The notes beneath the pieces were generated by a model. That model did no database searches and was not told where the DNA came from. It worked only from the letters and a program-made list of their open reading frames with translations. This document shows, in pieces, positions 44,215 through 52,371 of a stretch of 64,000 nucleotides of DNA. The position numbers and the translations under genes are program-made. The stretch is from Lysinibacillus parviboronicapiens (GTDB lineage: Bacteria; Bacillota; Bacilli; Bacillales_A; Planococcaceae): positions 124,001-188,000 of the forward strand of contig NZ_PYWI01000001.1 in the NCBI RefSeq assembly GCF_003049575.1, given 5' to 3'. Position 1 is the first letter of the stretch, and each line of letters begins with the position of its first letter.

Positions 44215-45215
44215 CTATTCAAGGAAATAATCAGCAATTGTTGTTAATGCTGTATCAACATTTGTAATTGATGTTACACCGAAAATACTGTAATCTAGCA
44301 TATAAATTTTATCGTTTTTATAGGCTGATAATTGTGTCCATGCACTATTTTTGGCAACTTCCTGTTTGAACTTATCTTCATTTGCTCCATGATCTCCTGA
44401 GGCCAATACGAAAATCATATCTGGATCAGCGACAACAATTTCTTCAAGGTTAATGGCAGAGTATGTGGATTCCGTTTTTAAAACTGATTTCGCAATATTA
44501 TTTGCACCTAGCTGTTGAACTAAACTCCCTAAATATGATTTATCGTTCATCACCATAAAGTCATCTGATGTTCCAATCACTAACATAACCGATGGCAGTT
44601 CTTTGCCTTGTGCTAGCTTCGCTAATTCTTGTTCCTTTTCTATAATATTTTTTAGTACTTCATTCATTTTTTCTTCTTTGCCAAAATATGTACCTAACAC
44701 CTTGAAGCTCAGCTTTAAATCTTCAAACGAATCTGTCGGTAAATATGCAGCTTGTAAATTCATGCCTTGTAGTGCTTTATCCAGTGAATCTTGTAACGAG
44801 GATGCACCAATAATTAATTCTGTTTGCAAACTCGAAATGACCTCTAAGTCTGGGGCCATCGGTGAACCGATACGTGTAACTGCATCGAAATCCGCTGGAA
44901 TTGGATTCGTAGAAGTAGGCACTCCTACAGGAACAATATCCAATAAGTGGATAAGTGAAGCATCTCTGTTAAAGGAACAGACGTCGTTGCCATTTTATCT
45001 GGTACCGTTGCTGGGAACGACGCTAATAATTGTTGGAACTTCCCTTCATCGACACCATCTTCAAATACATCCGCTTTTACAGCTGATGTACCAGCTTTTT
45101 GTTCCTGTGTCTCTACTTCAACTGAATCTTCCCTCTTTACTTTTTGTTGTTGTTCTGCACACCCAAAAAGTGCTAATGATAGCGCTATCAAACTTACACA
45201 AGCAAACTTCTTCAT
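44215..45215 (-). pseudogene. Heme/iron-binding lipoprotein gene (IsdE-like), disrupted by a frameshift
   Basis: Two overlapping frames make one protein. 45215-44925 gives a lipoprotein signal (MKKFACVSLIALSLALFGC) and ATTSVPLTEMLH. 44943-44215 continues DIVPVGVPTSTNPIPADF, IGSPMAPDLE and the rest of a helical-backbone periplasmic-binding-protein fold of the IsdE/FecB type. The break is at 44942-44957, where ATAAGTG occurs twice in tandem (8-bp period). Removing 8 bp restores ...EMLHLLDIVPVG... exactly. GGGAGG precedes the ATG. Either a recent inactivation, a phase-variable allele or an assembly error. Confidence 0.88.
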
Positions 45216-45237
45216 TTATAAATATCCTCCCATTAAA

Positions 45238-45259
45238 TGATAATGATTTTCAATATCAT
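45238..45259. promoter_or_regulatory. Fur box upstream of the heme/iron operon
   Basis: TGATAATGATTTTCAATATCA closely follows the GATAATGATAATCATTATC Fur symmetry. It lies 23-44 nt before the lipoprotein start, where it would cover the promoter or the transcription start. Confidence 0.8.
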
Positions 45260-45271
45260 TTATGCTATCAA

Positions 45272-45328
45272 AGTTTATTGAGAATATCAATAGTTTATTG
45301 AGAATATCAATAGTTAATTGAGAATGTG
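45272..45328. repeat. Tandem 20-bp repeats upstream of the Fur box
   Basis: Unit AGTTTATTGAGAATATCAAT occurs perfectly at 45272-45291 and 45292-45311 and in a diverged third copy to 45328. On the minus strand each unit supplies TTGATA, a possible -35, and TGAGAAT/ATATCA resembles degenerate Fur half-sites. The array lies between the mlpA terminator and the Fur box. Confidence 0.85.
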
Positions 45329-45346
45329 TTTTTCATAGGTACTAAA

Positions 45347-45384
45347 AAAGAATCATTCACTTTTTGCTTCGTGAATGATTCTTT
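45347..45384 (-). terminator. mlpA terminator
   Basis: AAAGAATCATTCAC and GTGAATGATTCTTT pair perfectly around a 10-nt loop, with T-runs following on the minus strand. It starts 5 nt after the mlpA stop. Confidence 0.92.
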
Positions 45385-45389
45385 CTTAG

Positions 45390-46613
45390 TTATAAATCAG
45401 GGCCAATTATGGAAATCGCAGGCTCTGCTTTTAATATTTTTGCTATTAAGCGATCTACTGATGCCATTGATACTGCATCAATAGAAGCTAAAACCTCATC
45501 TACTGAACGATGTCTTCGATGTACTAGTTCACTTGTACCATTGCGGTTCATACGTGCTCCAGTCCCTTCTAGACCTAATACAAAACTACCTTTTAGCTGT
45601 TCTTTTGCATTATCTAGTTCTTCCTCTGTTACACCACCTGCTAGGATATCAAGCATTGTGGCATCTATCGTATGTTGAAGCTGGGGCAATTGCTGGCGAC
45701 TTGTACTACCGTAAATCGTAAATGCTCCAACGTCTGCATAACATGATTGATAAGAGAAAATTGTATAAGCCAAGCCACGTTCTTCACGCACCTCTTGAAA
45801 AAGGCGTGAACTCATATTACCACCAATAATGTTATTGAGTGCAATAAAGCTATACATATCTGGATCTTTTACACCAATCGCTGGATAAGACAGCGCTAAA
45901 TGTGCCTGCTCCGTATCACGTGCTTTTACAATTTCGCCAGCTTGAAACTGAGGCTTTGTCAGAGTTGGTGCTATAGCTAGAGAGGATGCCTGATAATGCC
46001 CAAATAAATTCTCAATAGTTGCCAAAAGTTCCGCTGAGATATTTCCTGCAAGTGAAATAACGACAGATTCCGGTCCATAATGTTTAGCCATATAGTTGCG
46101 AATCATCTCAGCTGTAAATGTTTGTAATGTTGCTGCAGTTCCTAAAATAGGGCGACCAAGGGCATCATTTGGATACATGACTTGCCATAGCTTTTCATGG
46201 ACATCGTCATCAGGAGCATCTTCACTCATTAAAATTTCTTCTAGAACCACCTGACGTTCCTTCTCTAATTCTTCCTTTGTAAATGTAGAATTAAAGAACA
46301 TATCCGCTAATATTGTCATGGCAAGTTCCGCATGGTGATCCAACACTTTTGCATAGTAGCATGTATTTTCCTTGGATGTGAAGGCATTTAACTCTCCACC
46401 GATACGATCAAACTCTTCCGCAATTTGACGTGCTGAACGCGTTTTTGTTCCTTTAAATAGCATATGCTCGATAAAATGTGTAATACCGTTCTCCTCTGGC
46501 AACTCATAGCGTGAGCCAGCATCTACAAATATTCCAAGTGCGACTGAGCGCACATGGTCAATTTGCTCCGATACAATACGAACACCATTTTGACATGTAT
46601 GTACTTGTACCAA
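45390..46613 (-). CDS. mlpA: M16 zinc peptidase MlpA (YmxG)
   Basis: 407 aa. Inverted zinc motif HFIEH (46-50) and the distal glutamate in ERQVVLEEILMSEDAPDD. C-terminal half with YPAIGVKDPDMYSFIALNNI and EVREERGLAYTIFSYQS, the usual M16B layout. Known: B. subtilis mlpA lies between ylxY and ymxH downstream of pnp. Here ylxY is missing and the gene follows pnp directly. The start is TTG at 46613 with GGAGGAG upstream. Cytoplasmic processing-type peptidase, substrate unknown. Confidence 0.94.
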   Translation of the reverse strand: MVQVHTCQNGVRIVSEQIDHVRSVALGIFVDAGSRYELPEENGITHFIEHMLFKGTKTRSARQIAEEFDRIGGELNAFTSKENTCYYAKVLDHHAELAMTILADMFFNSTFTKEELEKERQVVLEEILMSEDAPDDDVHEKLWQVMYPNDALGRPILGTAATLQTFTAEMIRNYMAKHYGPESVVISLAGNISAELLATIENLFGHYQASSLAIAPTLTKPQFQAGEIVKARDTEQAHLALSYPAIGVKDPDMYSFIALNNIIGGNMSSRLFQEVREERGLAYTIFSYQSCYADVGAFTIYGSTSRQQLPQLQHTIDATMLDILAGGVTEEELDNAKEQLKGSFVLGLEGTGARMNRNGTSELVHRRHRSVDEVLASIDAVSMASVDRLIAKILKAEPAISIIGPDL

Positions 46614-46666
46614 ATAATCTCCTCCATTAGCAATATGTTGATGTTACCCTGTTTCTTTATCTCAAA

Positions 46667-46693
46667 AAAGGCTGCGCATCACACGCAGCCTTT
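46667..46693 (-). terminator. pnp terminator
   Basis: AAAGGCTGCG and CGCAGCCTTT arms, 7-nt loop. The minus strand continues TTTGAG after the stem. It starts 8 nt after the pnp stop. Confidence 0.92.
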
Positions 46694-46700
46694 AACTTTT

Positions 46701-48815
46701 TTATTTATCTTGTTCAGCGCGTTCTTTTTCTTCTTGTACAACCACTTTACGAGATAAGTTCACACGACCTTGCTTGTCGATTTCAATTACTTTTACAAGT
46801 AATTGATCGCCAAGTTTGAGGACGTCCTCTACTTGTTTTGTGCGTTCTTCTTGAATCTCTGAGATGTGTAATAAGCCATCTTTACCAGAGAAGATTTCAC
46901 AGAATGCCCCGAATTTTTCGATACGTTTTACTGTAGATAAATAGTACTCGCCTACTTTTGCTTCACGTACGATGTCTTCGATAATTTGTTTTGCACGCGC
47001 ATTCATGTCTTCATCCGCAGAAGAGATGTAAATTGTACCATCTTGTTCTGTATCAATTTTCACGCCAGTTTCTTCAATGATTTTATTGATTTGTTTACCA
47101 CCAGGCCCGATAACATCACGGATTTTATCAGGATTGATTTTCACAATGACGATTTTTGGTGCGTAAGTAGATAATTTTTCACGTGGCTCTGCAAGTGTTG
47201 CAAGCATTGATTCTAGAATGTGCATACGACCGATTTTAGCTTGTGTTAATGCTTCTTCCAAAATATTACGTGATAAGCCATCAATTTTAATATCCATTTG
47301 AAGAGCTGTTACACCTTTTGCAGTACCTGCTACTTTAAAGTCCATGTCTCCAAGATGATCTTCCATCCCTTGAATGTCTGTTAGGATTGAATAATGCTCG
47401 TCTTTTTTAATTAGACCCATTGCAATACCAGCAACTGGTGCTTTTAATGGTACACCAGCATCCATCATCGCTAATGTTGAAGCACAAATAGATGCTTGAG
47501 ATGTTGAACCGTTTGATTCAAGAACCTCAGATACACAACGGATTGTGTATGGGAAGGCAGCTTCATCAGGAATTACTGCATCCAGTGCACGTTCACCTAA
47601 CGCACCATGACCAATTTCACGACGGCCTGGTCCACGAATTGGGCCAGTTTCCCCAACTGAGAATTGTGGGAAGTTATAATGATGCATAAAACGTTTTGAC
47701 TCTTCAACGCCTAAACCGTCGATAATTTGCACATCACCCAGTGCACCTAATGTACAAATAGAAAGGGCTTGTGTTTGTCCACGTGTAAATAATGCTGAAC
47801 CGTGTGTACGCTGTAGTAAACCTGTTTCAGAAGAAAGTGGACGAATCTCATCTAGCTTACGACCATCAGGACGGATTTTATCTTCAGTAATTTGGCGACG
47901 TACTTCGTCTTTCACCATTTTATCTAAAATTGTATACACTTGTTTCATTGTTGTGTCATCTGCTTCTTGCTCTTCATATGAAGCAACAATACGTTCTTTC
48001 ACTGCTTGAATCGCTTCATCTCGCGCATGCTTTTCAGCAGTTTGAATGGCATCATGCATCTCAGTTTCACAAGCTGCTTTAATATCTGCTTGAATCGCTT
48101 CGTCTATTTCGAATAAAGTAATTTCTTTTTTCTCTTTACCAACCTCAGCTACGATTTGCTCTTGGAAAGCGATAATTTTTTTAATTTCATCATGACCAAA
48201 CATAATTGCCTCAAGCATAATTTCTTCAGGCACTTCTAGAGCACCTGCTTCAACCATGTTGATAGCGTCCTTGTTACCTGCCACTGTTAAGTGTACAGTT
48301 GAATATTTCGATTGTTCAACAGTTGGGTTCACGATGAATTCACCGTCGATATAACCAACTTGAACGCCTGCGATTGGTCCGTCAAACGGAATATCCGAAA
48401 TCGATAATGCTAAAGATGAACCAATCATTGCAGCCATTTCTGCCGTACAATCTGGATCATTAGACATTACCATTGAAATCACTTGTACTTCATTACGGAA
48501 ACCATCTGGGAACATTGGACGAATTGGACGGTCAATTAAACGGCTCGTTAAAATCGCATTCTCAGAAGGACGGCCTTCACGTTTAATAAAGCCACCAGGA
48601 ATTTTACCTGCTGCATATAAACGTTCTTCATAGTTTACTGTTAATGGGAAGAAATCTAGTGGTTTTGGTGATTTTGACATTGTTGCGGTTGCTAAAACAG
48701 AAGTATCTCCATAGCGCACTAATGCAGCTCCATTTGCTTGTTTAGCTAACTGTCCTACTTCAATAATAAGTGGACGGCCAGCCCATTCGTAGGAATAGAC
48801 TTTCTTTTCGTTCAT
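46701..48815 (-). CDS. pnp: Polynucleotide phosphorylase
   Basis: 704 aa, standard length. Two RNase PH domains ([22 protein letters not shown]-like [12 protein letters not shown] in the first, and [31 protein letters not shown] [14 protein letters not shown] in the second), a KH domain ([17 protein letters not shown], near 563) and an S1 domain ([17 protein letters not shown], 622-692). Known: 3'-5' phosphorolytic RNA decay, partner of RNase Y and J. GAGGGG precedes the ATG. A hairpin plus T-run directly upstream may mediate leader control. Confidence 0.97.
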   Translation of the reverse strand: MNEKKVYSYEWAGRPLIIEVGQLAKQANGAALVRYGDTSVLATATMSKSPKPLDFFPLTVNYEERLYAAGKIPGGFIKREGRPSENAILTSRLIDRPIRPMFPDGFRNEVQVISMVMSNDPDCTAEMAAMIGSSLALSISDIPFDGPIAGVQVGYIDGEFIVNPTVEQSKYSTVHLTVAGNKDAINMVEAGALEVPEEIMLEAIMFGHDEIKKIIAFQEQIVAEVGKEKKEITLFEIDEAIQADIKAACETEMHDAIQTAEKHARDEAIQAVKERIVASYEEQEADDTTMKQVYTILDKMVKDEVRRQITEDKIRPDGRKLDEIRPLSSETGLLQRTHGSALFTRGQTQALSICTLGALGDVQIIDGLGVEESKRFMHHYNFPQFSVGETGPIRGPGRREIGHGALGERALDAVIPDEAAFPYTIRCVSEVLESNGSTSQASICASTLAMMDAGVPLKAPVAGIAMGLIKKDEHYSILTDIQGMEDHLGDMDFKVAGTAKGVTALQMDIKIDGLSRNILEEALTQAKIGRMHILESMLATLAEPREKLSTYAPKIVIVKINPDKIRDVIGPGGKQINKIIEETGVKIDTEQDGTIYISSADEDMNARAKQIIEDIVREAKVGEYYLSTVKRIEKFGAFCEIFSGKDGLLHISEIQEERTKQVEDVLKLGDQLLVKVIEIDKQGRVNLSRKVVVQEEKERAEQDK

Positions 48816-48841
48816 TCAATGAACCCCTCTCTATTATAAAA

Positions 48842-48876
48842 ACACTTACTCGTCTGTATGTACTAATAGTAAGTGT
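48842..48876 (-). promoter_or_regulatory. Leader hairpin directly upstream of pnp
   Basis: ACACTTACT and AGTAAGTGT arms with a 17-nt loop. The minus strand runs into TTTTTATAATAGAG and then the pnp ribosome site. It may be an attenuator, a processing site or simply the start of the leader. A TATAAT (48833-48838) lies only 18 nt before the ATG. Confidence 0.45.
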
Positions 48877-49019
48877 ACCAAAAATGCTTGTTCTATGCTA
48901 AATATTTCATTAAATAATCATACATTTAAATTTAGTTATTGCCAATTTATTTAGGATTTATTTCTTTTTGGTTTAAGTGGCTTTATTTTAGGTTGCTATA
49001 AAGTTTTAAAACATAAAGA

Positions 49020-49043
49020 AAAAGCGGGAATAATCCCGCTTTT
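49020..49043 (-). terminator. rpsO terminator
   Basis: AAAGCGGGA and TCCCGCTTT with an ATAA loop. The minus strand continues TTTTCTTT. It begins 10 nt after the rpsO stop. Confidence 0.92.
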
Positions 49044-49053
49044 CGATTGTCAA

Positions 49054-49323
49054 TTAGCGACGTAAGCCTAAACGATTGATTAGTTCACGGTAACGTTGAA
49101 CGTCAGTTTCACGAAGGTATTTAAGTAAGTGACGACGACGACCTACCATTTTAAGAAGACCACGCTCAGAGTGGAAATCTTTTTTGTGTGTACGTAAGTG
49201 CGTGTTTAAAGCGTTGATTTCCGCTGTTAAAACTGCAACTTGTACTTCTGGAGAACCAGTATCACTTTCGTGTGTACGGTACTCAGCAATGATTTCGTTT
49301 TTACGTTCTTGTGTAATAGCCAT
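49054..49323 (-). CDS. rpsO: 30S ribosomal protein S15
   Basis: 89 aa, exact family length. [49 protein letters not shown] and the terminal [13 protein letters not shown] are the S15 signatures. Known: binds 16S rRNA helix 22 and early 30S intermediates, and commonly represses its own translation. AGGAGG precedes the ATG. It has its own promoter and terminator between ribF and pnp. Confidence 0.98.
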   Translation of the reverse strand: MAITQERKNEIIAEYRTHESDTGSPEVQVAVLTAEINALNTHLRTHKKDFHSERGLLKMVGRRRHLLKYLRETDVQRYRELINRLGLRR

Positions 49324-49423
49324 TTTTATTGACCTCCTAAATAATTGTTAATCCCCATTAGCACAGTAAACGTTGGAGTCATCGATGTACCGAGCTAAGG
49401 TTAAGCACTTTATGCACTTATGA

Positions 49424-49452
49424 ATGTTACCATAAAACAAAGGACCAAGCAA
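49424..49452 (-). promoter_or_regulatory. rpsO promoter
   Basis: -35 TTGCTT (49447-49452), 17-bp spacer, -10 TAACAT (49424-49429), just beyond the ribF stop. The transcript would have a leader of about 90 nt, large enough for the S15 autoregulatory fold known in other bacilli. Confidence 0.55.
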
Positions 49453-49455
49453 GCA

Positions 49456-50406
49456 TTAACGCAGAGCCTCAAAATATTGAATCGTTTCTTGTTTGTCTTT
49501 TTCGATTTGTGTTTTCAACGCTTCTATGCCATCGAATTTTCGCTCGCTCCGAATCCGTTTATACCAAGTGACATGTACTTCTTCACCATAAATATTTTTT
49601 TCGAAGTTTAAAATATGTACCTCGATAGATAATTGCTTGTCATTCGGATCCTTGAACGTTGGTTTATAGCCTACATTGCATACACCATCATACCATTTAT
49701 TTTGTACAAGGAGGCGTACAGCATACACACCACTTGCTGGAATATAGGCACCCTCTAATGCTTGGACATTCGCTGTAGGGAAGCCAATTGTACGTCCACG
49801 CTTATCTCCGTGTACAACCATACCTGTTACCTCGAAAGGACGTCCTAATAGCATATGTGCAGCCTCCATATCGCCCTCTTGCAATAGCTTCCGAATACGA
49901 GTGGAGCTAATTTTTTCAAGCTCATCTGCCTTCTTCTCAACAACTGTCACGCCATAATCGCCATTGCTTAATGTGCGCATATCTTCCATAGTGCCTTTGC
50001 CAAATGCACCAAATGAAAAATCAAAACCTGCTGTCACATGCTGAATATTCAATGAACGGATAAAAGTATCGACAAAATCAGCTGGTGAGAGCTTGGCAAA
50101 ATCAGATGTAAAATGCACGACGAAAACTTTATCAACGCCTTGTTCTTTAAATAGCTGTAATTTCTGTTGCAGTAATGTAATGTAAAATACCTTTTCATTA
50201 CGTCCACCTAGCACCAACGAAGGGTGTGGATCAAATGTCATAACGGCGGTTGGAATTTGTCGCTTGTTCCCTTCTTTCTTTGCTGCTTCAATAACTGCCT
50301 GATGTCCTATATGCACGCCATCAAAGAATCCAATGGCCAAAGAATACGGTTGCATACTTTCTCGTTGTTGCAATTGATGTGGGTATTTTAAATGAATGAC
50401 CTCCAT
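49456..50406 (-). CDS. ribF: Bifunctional riboflavin kinase/FAD synthetase
   Basis: 316 aa. N-terminal nucleotidyltransferase domain with AIGFFDGVHIGHQAVI, MTFDPHPSLVL and SSTRIRKLLQEGD. C-terminal flavokinase with GDKRGRTIGFPTANV and NVGYKPTFKD. Known reactions: riboflavin to FMN to FAD (B. subtilis RibC). AGGAGG-type sequence precedes the ATG. It lies 13 bp after truB, as in the usual truB-ribF-rpsO order. Confidence 0.96.
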   Translation of the reverse strand: MEVIHLKYPHQLQQRESMQPYSLAIGFFDGVHIGHQAVIEAAKKEGNKRQIPTAVMTFDPHPSLVLGGRNEKVFYITLLQQKLQLFKEQGVDKVFVVHFTSDFAKLSPADFVDTFIRSLNIQHVTAGFDFSFGAFGKGTMEDMRTLSNGDYGVTVVEKKADELEKISSTRIRKLLQEGDMEAAHMLLGRPFEVTGMVVHGDKRGRTIGFPTANVQALEGAYIPASGVYAVRLLVQNKWYDGVCNVGYKPTFKDPNDKQLSIEVHILNFEKNIYGEEVHVTWYKRIRSERKFDGIEALKTQIEKDKQETIQYFEALR

Positions 50407-50419
50407 ACAAAAAATCCTC

Positions 50420-51331
50420 CTACTCTATCGTCGGGAACATTTTATGTGGCTTCATAAACCCTTCCTTCGTCGGATGAGCTTGATATACCGCAAATGCTTT
50501 CCCATTAATTCCAAACACAATTTTATCATGTATCTTTAATAATGCATCTGCCGGAAGCACTTGTCCATTGAAAATTTCTTTTTCAATAGCAGGCGTTATC
50601 TCAATGTACGGATAATCTGATAATGCATACTCAACTGGTAGAATACATGTATTTACTTGCTCTACTTCCATTAGTTCCGCAACTTGCGCCAATGTATAAC
50701 AATGCTCTTGTGTAAATGTACCTGACGCCGTACGGACCAGTTCTTTCATATGTGCTGGATATCCAAGTGCCTCGCCAATTTGAACCGCTAATGTGCGTAT
50801 ATACGTGCCCTTGCTACATGCTATACGGATAGGGAAAGTAATTTCTTGTCCTTCATAAACCTCGACATCATCTAGTAACTGTAATTCATAAATTGTCACC
50901 TGGCGGCTTGGTCTTTCGATAGTTTCTCCTTTACGTGCATATTCATATAAGCGTTTGCCATTCACTTTAACTGCCGAAAACATTGGTGGTGTTTGAGTAA
51001 TAAGGCCTGTTAGGGATGCTAATACTTCAAGCACTTTAGCACGTGTAAAAGACTTATTTGTGCTATCTTCCTCAACTGTTTCGCCTTCTGCATCCTCTGT
51101 TGTAGTTGTCCGACCAATGGAAATAACTGCTTCATACGTCTTGCCCGTATCTGTTAAATATTCTGCAATACGAGTTGCTTGTCCAATGCAAATTGGCAGG
51201 ACACCCTCCACACCAGGATCTAGAGTACCTGTATGGCCGACCTTTTTTGTACGCAATATTTTTCGTAATTTAAAGACGCAATCATGGCTCGTCATGCCGC
51301 GTTCCTTCCAAAGCGGTAAAATACCGTTCAT
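50420..51331 (-). CDS. truB: tRNA pseudouridine-55 synthase
   Basis: 303 aa counted from MNGILPLWKERGMTSHD. Catalytic Asp-38 in HTGTLDPGVEGVLP, with IACSKGTYIRTLAVQIG in the second half. Known: makes pseudouridine 55 in the T-loop of tRNAs. The ATG at 51331 has AGGGGG upstream. The longer frame from 51406 includes terminator sequence and is rejected. A terminator-like hairpin separates it from rbfA, so truB-ribF may be partly independent. Confidence 0.96.
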   Translation of the reverse strand: MNGILPLWKERGMTSHDCVFKLRKILRTKKVGHTGTLDPGVEGVLPICIGQATRIAEYLTDTGKTYEAVISIGRTTTTEDAEGETVEEDSTNKSFTRAKVLEVLASLTGLITQTPPMFSAVKVNGKRLYEYARKGETIERPSRQVTIYELQLLDDVEVYEGQEITFPIRIACSKGTYIRTLAVQIGEALGYPAHMKELVRTASGTFTQEHCYTLAQVAELMEVEQVNTCILPVEYALSDYPYIEITPAIEKEIFNGQVLPADALLKIHDKIVFGINGKAFAVYQAHPTKEGFMKPHKMFPTIE

Positions 51332-51379
51332 ATAAATCCCCCTAAAATTAACCTTGGCGTATTTGTACTGCCATATAGA

Positions 51380-51420
51380 AAAAAGCCTGCCTGCATAGAC
51401 ATGCATGTGGCAGACTTTTT
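51380..51420 (-). terminator. Terminator-like hairpin between rbfA and truB
   Basis: Arms AAAAAGCCTGCC and GGCAGACTTTTT, continued by TGCAT/ATGCA, with mismatches. T-run on both sides. It lies 130 nt downstream of the rbfA stop. Confidence 0.7.
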
Positions 51421-51549
51421 TTCTATTCTTGTTTAGGCCTAAGCGTCATTCCCTTAAAGTCGTTTCAATCCTGAATGAAAGTATAAATACGCACTTTCAC
51501 TTCGGTCTTTCCATGCTTATTGGGATAAATCGGCACTTAAACACTTTTG

Positions 51550-51891
51550 TTATTCTTTGTGTAAATCACGTAGTAATGAATCAATTCGATTCCCATATTC
51601 AATCGATGAATCAAATTCAAAGATTAACTCAGGTGTACGTCGTAAACGGATACGTGAACCGATTTCAGAACGAATGAAGCCCGAAGCTTTTACTAAGGCT
51701 TTTAGTGTTTCCTCTCGTTCTCGATCATTGCCTAGCGAAGTTATATAAATTGTTGCTTGTTGTAAATCACCTGTTACTTCAACACCGGTAACAGTTACGA
51801 ATCCAACACGTGGATCTTTGATTTTACGGCCAAGAATTTCACCAAGTTCTTTTTTCATTTGCTCAGCAACACGATTTGAGCGTAGAGACAT
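51550..51891 (-). CDS. rbfA: Ribosome-binding factor A
   Basis: 113 aa KH-like protein. [48 protein letters not shown] and the C-terminal [19 protein letters not shown] match RbfA. Known: 30S maturation and cold adaptation factor. Position after ylxP in the nusA-infB operon is conserved. The 201-bp spacer before it has no gene. Confidence 0.96.
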   Translation of the reverse strand: MSLRSNRVAEQMKKELGEILGRKIKDPRVGFVTVTGVEVTGDLQQATIYITSLGNDREREETLKALVKASGFIRSEIGSRIRLRRTPELIFEFDSSIEYGNRIDSLLRDLHKE

Positions 51892-52092
51892 AGTTCGTCA
51901 CCTCAATTTCGATGTCCAGATATTTGCACTACTTGCTTATGGTCGATTCCTGCTGACACATACCGACTGTAAAACATAGTGGAACGTCACACGTTTGAAT
52001 CCTTCAAGCAATTGTTGTACATGGAAAATGACATAGCTGAAAACAGCAATATGCTTTGTCATGTATAAACAAGCACTAATACCCTTCCCTAC

Positions 52093-52371
52093 TTATAAAT
52101 AGTCTCGCCACACATTTAACTGCTCCCATGACGGATTTGACTGCAAATAGTGGAGTGCATGATTGATTTCACGCTCAGCTGCATCTTTCGAGGAAGAAAC
52201 AGCAACAAGCGCTAATTTTGTCCGTTGCCACACATTTTGATGGTCAATTTCCGCAATGGAAACATTAAATTTCTGCTTTGTGCGAGTAATCATTCGCTGT
52301 AAGACAGCGCGTTTTTCCTTTAACGAATGGGCAGTTTGAATGATGAATTCAACCTCTGCATAGACAATCAT
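52093..52371 (-). CDS. ylxP: YlxP (DUF503)
   Basis: 92 aa. VEFIIQTAHSLKEKRAVLQR at the N-terminus and NVSIAEIDHQNVWQRTKLALVAVS in the middle fit DUF503. Its ATG overlaps the infB stop (TAATG), so translation is coupled. Known: conserved in the infB operon of Firmicutes, with reported links to ribosome maturation. Exact role uncertain. Confidence 0.92.
   Translation of the reverse strand: MIVYAEVEFIIQTAHSLKEKRAVLQRMITRTKQKFNVSIAEIDHQNVWQRTKLALVAVSSSKDAAEREINHALHYLQSNPSWEQLNVWRDYL

Noticed and set aside
44925..44957. Programmed ribosomal frameshift in the heme-binding lipoprotein gene
   Set aside because: No slippery heptamer. An 8-bp tandem duplication explains the frame change fully.
51892..52092. 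41-codon minus-strand frame in the ylxP-rbfA spacer
   Set aside because: No ribosome site, and no recognised family or composition bias.
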